64,000 bases of DNA, taken from Gracilaria vermiculophylla. Its lineage: Eukaryota > Rhodophyta > Florideophyceae > Gracilariales > Gracilariaceae. Below the pieces are notes generated by a model. It had not been told where the DNA came from, ran no database searches, and worked only from the letters and a program-made list of their open reading frames with translations. A program made the translations under genes and the position numbers. The stretch spans positions 1,814,681 through 1,878,680 of the forward strand of contig JAHNZQ020000308.1 in NCBI GenBank assembly GCA_019155205.2. The letters run 5' to 3'. This document shows, in pieces, positions 1 to 7,382 of this stretch; within the stretch, counting starts at the first letter, position 1; each line of letters opens with the position of its first letter.

Positions 1-490
1 CGGGGCGTTGCACTACAAATATCTCGGATAACTCCGCGGCGTGCTTTCCGAACATGATCTCAAGTTCCTTCCACCTTGCCGGCGACGCTAACCTTCGTAA
101 AATCACGCATGTCGAGAGGAGGGAGTTGACGCTGTAGCGGTTTCTGTGGGTACTTGTCTGATGCTGCGGCCACCCAATTGCTGAGGCTACACGAGCAATA
201 TCCTTCTTCTGAAATCTAAAGTGAAGCAAAGATTCCGCCTCAGTAAAGTTGTTGAAGTTGAATGTGAATTGAGATGCGCTGACCCAATTAGAGCGCTGTG
301 GGTGAAGTGGCAGTTCGCCACTTTCCTGCAAATACCGTGCAGCTACAGCGGTGATGGCTGCAGTTTTCGCGACGATTGATTCACCCCATGACATACGTCG
401 AGACGCAAGGTTCATGAGCGCCAATCTCCATGTTGCTTCTCGTTCGCGCAACGGGCCCAAGCGTTGGTCTTTCTGCCTTCCAGTTCCCAT
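1..490 (-). CDS. PIF/Harbinger-type transposase-like protein, N-terminal part (runs off left edge)
   Basis: An open frame of 163 codons starts at the ATG on 488-490 and stays open to base 1, so the 3' part lies outside the window. I read it directly from the reverse complement. The segment around residues 85-160 has the layout of the region preceding the DDE domain in PIF/Harbinger (HARBI1/ALP1-like) transposases: FRFQKKDIARV, then RNRYSV, then VILRRLASPARW, then MFGKHAAELSEIF. In that family this part is thought to bind DNA or partner proteins and the catalytic acids lie further downstream, so activity cannot be judged here. The frame has no stops or frameshifts, unlike the mariner remains beside it. 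A host gene domesticated from such a transposase is the main alternative. Confidence 0.75.
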   Translation of the reverse strand, partial: MGTGRQKDQRLGPLREREATWRLALMNLASRRMSWGESIVAKTAAITAVAARYLQESGELPLHPQRSNWVSASQFTFNFNNFTEAESLLHFRFQKKDIARVASAIGWPQHQTSTHRNRYSVNSLLSTCVILRRLASPARWKELEIMFGKHAAELSEIFVVQRP

Positions 491-650
491 GGTGACAATG
501 TAGAGAGTTTTTACCAAGGCTGCTCGTACCTTAGGCCGGGGGAAACTCGTACTCACGCCGGCGCTACTTTTCCGTAAGCGTAATATGCGTTACAAAATTC
601 TGTAATACGAATTCTGAGATGAAAAATTTGCACTGCTGTACATTAGTTTC

Positions 651-945
651 TCATTTTTGATTGCAGAACTTCATAAAGCGTAAACTCACAAATAAAGGCA
701 TTTCCATTTGACCTTTTTTAGAAATGCATTCCCAAACCATTACAGAGCCTACACCTGAATGCCTGGTATAACAATCATAATGTTCCTTACGAAGAGCGTG
801 CCAATAAAATTTGTAGCAATCTGATCCGTACAAATTGCACTTTTTCATCAGTAAGAATAACATTTTCCCATTCTTTTTTCTGTTAGTCTTTCCTAGCATA
901 CCATTCAAACCTCTTCTGCTTCTGATGGTCTTGGAGAAAGAAAGT
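651..945 (-). pseudogene. Decayed Tc1/mariner transposase fragment
   Basis: Read on the minus strand, this stretch resembles the middle of Tc1-like DDE transposases: a WENVILTDEK segment carrying the first catalytic aspartate, then NLYGSDCYKFYWHALRKE, then SVMVWECISKKG. The TDEK part and the following part lie in different frames, and a stop sits just upstream of WENV, so the gene is broken. Only a central piece of the usual roughly 340-residue protein is recognisable, and I did not find terminal inverted repeats. It sits beside a second mariner relic in the opposite orientation. Motif order makes the family assignment fairly safe. Confidence 0.72.
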
Positions 946-1254
946 CTTTTTTATTTTTTATATTCAAATAAATTTAAGCTGTTTATCTACCCCTATATAA
1001 TAGATTAAAAAAAGTTGAGATTGGGGGGTTTTCCAATTTTTTTCAGGATACTTTTCCTTCACACAACGCCCTTTGAATTCCTCTTTTATTCGCTAGGAAT
1101 AGGTTTTTTGGGCGTCCCATAGATCGTTTTAAGCCATATAGAGTCGGGTTTATGAGAAAAGTAGCAATTGTGACCCTAAAACGCTTTTATGTTTTAGCGA
1201 TAGCACTGTCAGAATGTTTTTCGGCGTTTAATTTAATGCTTTGAAGCTGTTTTT

Positions 1255-1680
1255 GCTTGGAAAGTGGCGGGCCTTGGAGCCATTTTTACTAGAAAGAAGA
1301 CGGTGTACATATCTTTTTAAATCGATTCTACGTAAACTATGTGCAAAATGTAATCTACAGTACAGTTTTGGCGCACTTTTGAGGGGTAATACGTTTTTGA
1401 AACGCACTGTACTTGTACACTTATGAAGAGTTTGTTCTCTGACCTTGGCATGAATGTCATACAGTGGCCAGTGCAATTGCTGGATTTAAATCGTATTAAA
1501 AATATTTGGGGTTAATTGCGTCGGATGGTTTATGGCCATGGCAGCCAGTTTAAAGCAGTTGTTGATTTAAAAACTTGTACTGAAAATTGCGGGATAACTA
1601 TAAATAGTTCAACTATCAATTCTTACATAGATTCAGTGCCAAATGTTAGAATGTAGCTAGAAGTTTATCGCATGGCAGTT
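1255..1680 (+). pseudogene. Second decayed Tc1/mariner transposase fragment
   Basis: The plus strand carries the C-terminal half of a Tc1-like transposase in several frames. Readable pieces are LGAIFTRKKTVYIS, then SLFSDLGMNVIQWP, then LLDLNRIKNIWG, followed by a stop and RRMVYGHGSQFKAVVDLK, with INSYIDSVPNV near the end. The family motif is WPxQSPDLNPIENxWG. Here the catalytic glutamate position reads lysine, and there are several stops and frame changes, so this is an inactive relic. It overlaps the domain region of the minus-strand copy at 651-945, so the two are remnants of separate copies rather than halves of one element. The surrounding sequence is AT-rich. Confidence 0.72.
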
Positions 1681-2387
1681 ATCTGACATGCTATGATGTC
1701 GCTTTGCCTTTTATTTGGGTGATTGTTCATACTTGTCAATTTCTGATTGGCAGGTCATATCACGCCACCAGTGTGGTAGCACGTTAAAGTCGTATGCTTC
1801 CACTCTCGGCGAGAGGTGGAAGTGTGTGTGTGTCTTGTCAAAACGTAATTACCTACGTTGTTCCACCTCCTTGTTCTCCGCCGACGGAGTAAGGGACGCC
1901 TGGGACTGACGTGCCGCCGACGGCGCGTGGCTCAAGACACTCAGTACTAAGGACTGGTACAACACCAAAGCGTTGCATTAGTGAAATCCAGCATAAAGGT
2001 GCAAAAATCAATTATTGAACAAGAGATAATGACCGTTTAAAAGTAAAGTATCCTATCGTTTTGAAACGATTCTTGAACAACATTTTTTAAAAAACTGGTT
2101 TGCATAGTCTTACAGTACTAAAATTGATGATTTGCATCAAAATGCCAGGTGTCCTACTTTATACTTTTGAAACAGACTTTAGACTTGAGTATTCTTTGGG
2201 ATGCCAGATTGAGTGTTACGGTATTTTCAAAACTAGTGTGTACAATAACGTAAAGGTCACTGGTAGACTTGCTCTTTAGATCAACCGGGGTTGCAAGCAA
2301 TGGTACTTTCTATTAGTGACTTGAGATGCTCGCGGTGGACGAAATCCTGTGAATTTATTCAGCAAAGGGCGGCATTTTCAAGATAAA
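1681..2387. other. Intergenic, no gene seen
   Basis: This stretch separates the transposon relics from the 3' end of the 2OG-oxygenase-like gene. It has a short GT run near 1820 and small random frames only. I see nothing I can support. Confidence 0.6.
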
Positions 2388-4676
2388 CTATTCGCGGAGG
2401 GTCGAAACGTTAAATGTCCGTAGAGCGTTTAGTATTTCATTCACAGAAGGGTTTGTTGGTGTCTCAGAAGGTATTAGTTGAACTAGAATGCTCAATAATT
2501 TTCTTCTTCTTGATGCCAAAGCCGCATAAATGAATTGTTTGAGCAAGTTCACATCCATTGTCCTATTGTCTACCAGCAAAGAAAAGACTAACGCACTAGA
2601 ACGTGAGTATCGTAAGTTCTTGATATTTTCTGGGTCAGCCAGACCATACATTGAAACATAAGACCTCAACATATCCTTGAAACCACTTCTTGAGGCCCGT
2701 CGGGATGAATCAAATTCCTTTCGAATAAACATTGGCACGATGTGAGCAAAAGCCTTTGCCGCACCGCAGTCTATACCGTCCTCAAGAATCATAACATGAA
2801 GGCTTTCAAGCAAGAGGGCCATGCTTTCAACTGAACGGTCTCTGAGCTGTCTCATAAACTTTCGTTGCTCGGTTGTAAGACACGGAAGTGAAAATAAAAC
2901 GTCGGCAGCATCTGGTAGGTTCGAATCCGCCAATGATTTTGAAGGAATAGCGAGAGCCACTGCTCTCTTTATATCGTTTTTGGCTTTAGCGGGATAGTTC
3001 TCCTTCGACATACTATGCACAAGAGAAAAACAGTAATCAAATAAGTCGGATGGGGTCACCCTTATGGCGTTCAGCGTTGCTTCACGAATTGGCTCCCAGT
3101 CAAATGTGCGGATAGCTTTCAGAAAGCTAGAGCAATGGTCCGAGCTTGAGCATCCTTCTTCCGATTGAAGCATTGGGAGAACAGCTTCGATTGTATGGTC
3201 CTTCTTAACATGGAGCATAAAGTCCAAGGCATGTCTGGCAAGAGTAACGTCTTTGATAGTACACGCAAAGTTTAGTAACATGAGCGCGCCATCGTTATCG
3301 TCCAATAGGTTGTCTTTTCCGTAATCAACGATCTGTCTAAGTAGGCGGCGAGCGTCAGCATCGCGGTTCTCGTAGGCCTGCACAACATATTTGACTCCAG
3401 TGCTGAAACCTTTAGAACAGAAGAAGTCTACGTGGAAAGCTTGTGGCCAGAAAATTAGAGCCGCTGCGCGATACGAGAACTGTAAAGGAGCCACCCGTCT
3501 TCGTACGAAAGCATCGTAAGATTCTGCGTGTGGTTTGGAATTTTCAAAAAGACCTTGTTTGTTGAGGAAGTCCATCTCGCTGATCGGTTCTTCTCCAGCC
3601 TCCCAGAGATCTTTAAGCTTAACTTCTCGACCATTTTCTTTAACAAACTTTATGACTTCGAAATGCTGTTCTTGAACTTCTTTCATCGCATGAACGGGAT
3701 TAAAAGTGTCACGATTTTGCACAGCATCTTCATCATGAGGGGACTCGTAGAAATAGCGTGCACCAGGATTCTTTGGTACATAGCCTCTTTCTCTTTTCTC
3801 CGTCATAATCAGAAACATGGAGTACTTCCCAGTTGCTTTTATCTGATCTGCGCGCTTCGCATCAAGTCCTTGGAGATTTGTAAAGGAGAATTCATTCAAC
3901 CTGTAGTTGTGTTCCAAGGGAATCGCAAACAGCTTTGGTCGCGATTTCCTTGGCATAGCTTCCCAAAGAGCTGCCGCTTCCCTGAGCATGTACGATACAC
4001 TGCATCGATTGGACATGCTGGGGAGCGGCCCTGGAGCCCGGTGACTTACTCTATAGACCAACGAAAGACAATACCCAGAGGTTACTGGAAGGCGCTCATG
4101 GTGACAATGATTAAAGAACATAGCGCAGTACACTTTGCAGTGACTTTGGTCACTCATGTCGAAGGTCATTGTCTGTCCATCATGGCAAACCTGAAGTTGG
4201 CCGCCGCGGTACAAGGCCGGCAATTGTAGAATAACGGTCGCAAAAGTACCCAGCTCGGCTTCCGTTTGTTTGTAAGGTTCGCTATAGCCATGCTTTCCGT
4301 GAATGACAAGTTTATCGAGTTTGGTACATAGGCAGAATGGGCTCACGTCAAGACCTGTAACTAGCTCGCGAGCCAAACTGGAGATGAAAGATCTGTCATC
4401 TATACTAAATTGAACATTCTCAGCGTCGATTTGGAGGCGACTGATGGTAGGGTGTTTGTCATGGAAGTGTGACCCAGGAGCAAGCTCTAGCTGCTCACTA
4501 ACAGCGCTCAGGCTGGATAGCTGAACTTGTTGTAATGGTAGTGTTACACGTCCCACATGAGAAACTCTAAACTCTGGTTGCGATTGATAGTCATAAGATG
4601 TCATCACTGCGAAACGACGAGGAGCGTCGTACAACGTGCGGAAGAGTTGGTTGCGGAGAAAATTTTGCCAAATCAT
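2388..4676 (-). CDS. 2OG-Fe(II) oxygenase-fold protein with degenerate active site
   Basis: This is a 762-residue intron-free gene. Residues about 115-212 match the prolyl-4-hydroxylase-like 2OG-Fe(II) oxygenase domain found in large fungal and algal proteins: TKLDKLVIHGKHGYSEPY, GTFATVILQLP, YRGGQL and RLPVTSGYCLSLVYRV. In that family the first strand gives PHxDT, with His and Asp binding iron, and the last strand gives SGYR, with Arg binding 2-oxoglutarate. Here these positions read Tyr135, Gln137 and Cys203. Only the distal His (His193) is kept. Catalysis by the usual mechanism is therefore unlikely, while the fold seems intact. The remaining 550 residues are probably helical and I do not recognise them. 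No signal peptide is visible. The start is the first ATG of a long open frame. Confidence 0.8.
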   Translation of the reverse strand: MIWQNFLRNQLFRTLYDAPRRFAVMTSYDYQSQPEFRVSHVGRVTLPLQQVQLSSLSAVSEQLELAPGSHFHDKHPTISRLQIDAENVQFSIDDRSFISSLARELVTGLDVSPFCLCTKLDKLVIHGKHGYSEPYKQTEAELGTFATVILQLPALYRGGQLQVCHDGQTMTFDMSDQSHCKVYCAMFFNHCHHERLPVTSGYCLSLVYRVSHRAPGPLPSMSNRCSVSYMLREAAALWEAMPRKSRPKLFAIPLEHNYRLNEFSFTNLQGLDAKRADQIKATGKYSMFLIMTEKRERGYVPKNPGARYFYESPHDEDAVQNRDTFNPVHAMKEVQEQHFEVIKFVKENGREVKLKDLWEAGEEPISEMDFLNKQGLFENSKPHAESYDAFVRRRVAPLQFSYRAAALIFWPQAFHVDFFCSKGFSTGVKYVVQAYENRDADARRLLRQIVDYGKDNLLDDNDGALMLLNFACTIKDVTLARHALDFMLHVKKDHTIEAVLPMLQSEEGCSSSDHCSSFLKAIRTFDWEPIREATLNAIRVTPSDLFDYCFSLVHSMSKENYPAKAKNDIKRAVALAIPSKSLADSNLPDAADVLFSLPCLTTEQRKFMRQLRDRSVESMALLLESLHVMILEDGIDCGAAKAFAHIVPMFIRKEFDSSRRASRSGFKDMLRSYVSMYGLADPENIKNLRYSRSSALVFSLLVDNRTMDVNLLKQFIYAALASRRRKLLSILVQLIPSETPTNPSVNEILNALRTFNVSTLRE

Positions 4677-5219
4677 GGGCTAAAGGTGACGCCCGGCCCG
4701 TGGAGGCACGAGGGATATTTAGCGGAACGCGTGGCGCGAGCCTCAAGTAGGTATCGAGGAGGCCGGCAGTAGCACATAAGGGTGCGCTAGGAAGCGCACA
4801 CAATTCGGCGGAGTGGGGCGCGCTGTGGTGGCGTGATGCGCGACTTGAGCGCGTGGCGCGTGACAGCGTCTGAAGCGGAGTTCATAAATGAAAGGGCAGT
4901 TTGATTGATGTTGAAATGAAATGAGCGTTTACACCCAGTTGGATTGCAGCTTCATATCACTCGTTTATAGAATAACTGTGCACATAATCTACCTTACAAA
5001 ACTCCAAAGCGGGGGCTTCCAGTGCATAAGCGAATTCGCGTGCGAGGGTAAAGCAATAGACATATATGCTACGCTAAGGGACAGCGTGTGTGTTGCAAGG
5101 ACAAAGTAGCTGCTTTGAGGACACCGATCGCAACGAAGCGCACTTGAAGCGAACGAGAACGACAATGCACGCAGCCCGTGCGCGTGGCAGGCGAAGCAAG
5201 TTGCGATGCAAATCACCGG
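4677..5219. other. Intergenic: upstream region of the 2OG-fold gene, 3' flank of the C9orf85-family gene
   Basis: Both flanking genes are on the minus strand. The half next to 4676 is GC-rich and should hold the promoter of the 2OG-fold gene. I found no TATA box or RNA gene; small frames here look random. Confidence 0.55.
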
Positions 5220-5792
5220 TTATAGAGCTCTGCAACTATCGGCGCTCAAGATAGGAGTTTGCACGGCGTTGCTGTGGGTCGGCGGATCAGCGGCGTGCAT
5301 GGGTTGTTCGGGCGACGCAGGGTGTTCCTTCACTAGTGTGAGGCCAATTTTGCCCATGGCATCCGATACGGAAGTTCCCTTCTGTGTGAGTCGCAACACG
5401 GTACGTCTGTCCCTCTCCGGGAGTGAATCGAGTATGGCGGCGACGCGCGCATCGTGCATATCGACGACGGGCTCATTGGACGAGTTGGCGCGCAAAGCGG
5501 CGGCGCACACAGCGCAAACGCGCGGCGCAGCCGCACAGTCGGCGCACAACGTATGATAAGCATTCAACACGCGCTTGGCATGACATCGATTGCACCGCCT
5601 GGGCACTGAGAGCGGCTTGTACTTGCGATACTTCTTTCGCCACTCGATCTTCCTTGCGCAAGCGGGGCACAGATTTTGCGTATCGACAGTGCGTTCAATC
5701 TTATCGGTGAGCTTCGACCGCTTGTTGTGCCGAAACGCCACCGCGTTCTGGTGCGCGGGCGGCCTGCTCCTGGCGCCGCTGGACGTACTCAT
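5220..5792 (-). CDS. C9orf85-family (DUF2039) zinc-ribbon-like protein
   Basis: The protein has 190 residues if it starts at the ATG on 5790-5792. The frame continues upstream, but homologous proteins begin with a short leader followed by ARSRPPAHQN, which fits this start. Four CxxC pairs (CPAC, CNRC, CADC, CAVC) surround the family signature WRKKYRKYKPLS and the YHTLCADC segment, which should bind zinc. The family is conserved across eukaryotes and its function is poorly known. The C-terminal 80 residues are specific to this protein and not recognisable. It is divergent from the gene at 6162 and shares its upstream region. Confidence in the family is high; no function is claimed. Confidence 0.88.
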   Translation of the reverse strand: MSTSSGARSRPPAHQNAVAFRHNKRSKLTDKIERTVDTQNLCPACARKIEWRKKYRKYKPLSVPRRCNRCHAKRVLNAYHTLCADCAAAPRVCAVCAAALRANSSNEPVVDMHDARVAAILDSLPERDRRTVLRLTQKGTSVSDAMGKIGLTLVKEHPASPEQPMHAADPPTHSNAVQTPILSADSCRAL

Positions 5793-6161
5793 GGCGCATG
5801 CAACGGCCCGTCCGGCGACGAAAACGGCGGCGTCGGCGACGACGGACGCGTTGCTTACGCTCCATGCATCCGTTCCTCCGTCCGTACAAAGCGAAGCGAA
5901 GCGGAGAGGGCGCCACGTGTTCTGCACACCATGCCACGTGTTCCATACACCGTGCTACGTGTGCGGCGCGTGAACGGTGCTGCCAGCAATGCGACGGCGC
6001 GCGGGGCCCCACCGAGGCGCCACGCGTTCAAACCTTCAAACCAGACGCACTCGTGCACCTGTCCTCCCCCCCTCCCCCACACGGCACCCCGCCCCCGTCA
6101 AACGCACCCCCCTCCGTACTCCGCGCTCTCCGCGCCGCGCCACCGCCAGCGTTCCGCCGCT
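5793..6161. promoter_or_regulatory. Short bidirectional intergenic region with CACGTG boxes
   Basis: About 370 bp separate two divergent start codons (5792 on minus, 6162 on plus). It is GC-rich, has no clear TATA box, and contains two exact CACGTG palindromes at 5914-5919 and 5935-5940. CACGTG is the G-box/E-box recognised by bZIP and bHLH factors. A promoter role is inferred from position. Confidence 0.55.
5913..5975. repeat. Three imperfect 21-bp tandem repeats built on CACGTG
   Basis: Three consecutive 21-base units begin GCCACGTGTTC, GCCACGTGTTC and GCTACGTGTGC. The first two share most of their length; the third has diverged to TACGTG. The period is exact, so boxes sit on the same helix face about two turns apart. 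The repeat lies between two divergent genes, which suggests a regulatory cluster. Confidence 0.7.
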
Positions 6162-7217
6162 ATGACCGCAGCCGCACAGCTCATCGCCGCGCCGCCATCT
6201 CCCACCGCGTCCGTTTCTTCCGAAAGCACAAGCTCGCTGTATACCACCCCCCCTCACACCCCCCTCCGCCGCCGCGCCCCCGAGACAGTACTCGACGCCT
6301 CCTCCCCGCGCGTCCAGCAGCTCGACTTAGACCTTGACGCCGCCTCCACTCCCCCCCGCTCCTCCGCCTCCTCCTGCTCGCAGTCATCCGTTTTCGATTC
6401 CGAACAACTTTCCGTGCACTCCGAGCCGTCGCCGCCACCTTCACCACCACGCCCCGCACAGCAGAACCCGCACCCTCTCGACAAGGCCACAGCTTCCCAC
6501 AGCCAGCCGACCCCGTCGCCTCTATCATCTTCGCCATCACCGCCGCAACCGACGCCAACACCGACATTGACGCCCCCGCCTCCACGCGCTTCTTTCCTTT
6601 CGCGTGCCTCCCAAACTTTTTACGCCGCCTTTCGTCGACCCACTGCCCGCGTATTGCAAACCGCTGCCAGCGCTAAGACCCCGTCCTCGCAGCCTGCTAC
6701 TACTTCCACGCGGCCCGTGTCACAGCTGCTCGACGCCCAACTCTCCGCGTTGCGAGCTGCAAAGGCTGGATTCGTGGACCTTTCTGTATTGGTCGCCCTC
6801 ACGCAGAGAACGATGCTCGCCATCAACCAGCATGCGTTGCCCGCGTTGCGCGCACACAAGTCGCTGCGCGTGCGCTGCGCAATGCTTGCATCAAAGGCGT
6901 CGAGCAACACGAGCAGTGCCGACATCGCGGACAAGGAGCGCCTGTTGGTGGAAGCAAAGTTGTCCGCCGCAGAAGCTTCCGACTGCGTCGAGCGTCTCAA
7001 ACACGAGTTGCATGTTACCAAGCGTCAACTGGCTCTTCCACAGCGTGCAAAGACTCGCACAAAACGTCAGTTGACTACGCAAGCACTTGTCATTCGCGAG
7101 GCGCGAACCACGGTTGAGCACCGCTTGCATCAGGCCAAGCAGGTGCGCGCTTCCGAGCGAGCCGCGCTCCGCCGCGCTGAAGCCGAATATCGAGACATCC
7201 AGGGCGATTGGGCTTGA
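6162..7217 (+). CDS. Pro/Ser-rich protein with C-terminal coiled coil, unidentified
   Basis: The protein has 351 residues from the ATG at 6162. The open frame extends further upstream, but that part overlaps the divergent promoter and the opposite gene, so I chose the internal ATG. Residues 1-145 are low-complexity Pro, Ser and Thr (many SPP and PTP patterns). Residues about 175-235 are Ala/Leu-rich and probably helical. From about 250 to the end the Lys/Arg/Glu/Ala spacing suggests a coiled coil. I recognise no domain. It ends 165 bp before Mfd on the same strand. A scaffold or cytoskeletal role is possible but not shown. Confidence 0.6.
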   Translation: MTAAAQLIAAPPSPTASVSSESTSSLYTTPPHTPLRRRAPETVLDASSPRVQQLDLDLDAASTPPRSSASSCSQSSVFDSEQLSVHSEPSPPPSPPRPAQQNPHPLDKATASHSQPTPSPLSSSPSPPQPTPTPTLTPPPPRASFLSRASQTFYAAFRRPTARVLQTAASAKTPSSQPATTSTRPVSQLLDAQLSALRAAKAGFVDLSVLVALTQRTMLAINQHALPALRAHKSLRVRCAMLASKASSNTSSADIADKERLLVEAKLSAAEASDCVERLKHELHVTKRQLALPQRAKTRTKRQLTTQALVIREARTTVEHRLHQAKQVRASERAALRRAEAEYRDIQGDWA

Positions 7218-7382
7218 CGTGTGCCCGCGTACATAACTCGACATTTTATATTGATGCAACGCGTGCGCCAATCGCCGCCCGCTGTCGCTGCAACTTGGGA
7301 CGCTGAGCGATGCCCTACGGCACACAACTGAGATCACTATTCACGCGTGCTCCACCGCCGCCGAAGACGTGCCCTCCGTGCC

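Noticed and set aside
2919..2933. tRNA T-loop-like sequence GGTTCGAATCC
   Set aside because: It falls inside the coding sequence of the 2OG-fold gene and no D-arm or acceptor stem accompanies it.
3528..4229. Plus-strand frame of 233 codons inside the 2OG-fold gene
   Set aside because: It is antisense to the best-supported part of that gene, has no recognisable domain and shows a shadow-like composition.
5676..6161. Upstream extension of the Pro/Ser-rich gene
   Set aside because: The frame is open, but it crosses the divergent promoter and the opposite-strand DUF2039 gene; the ATG at 6162 fits better.
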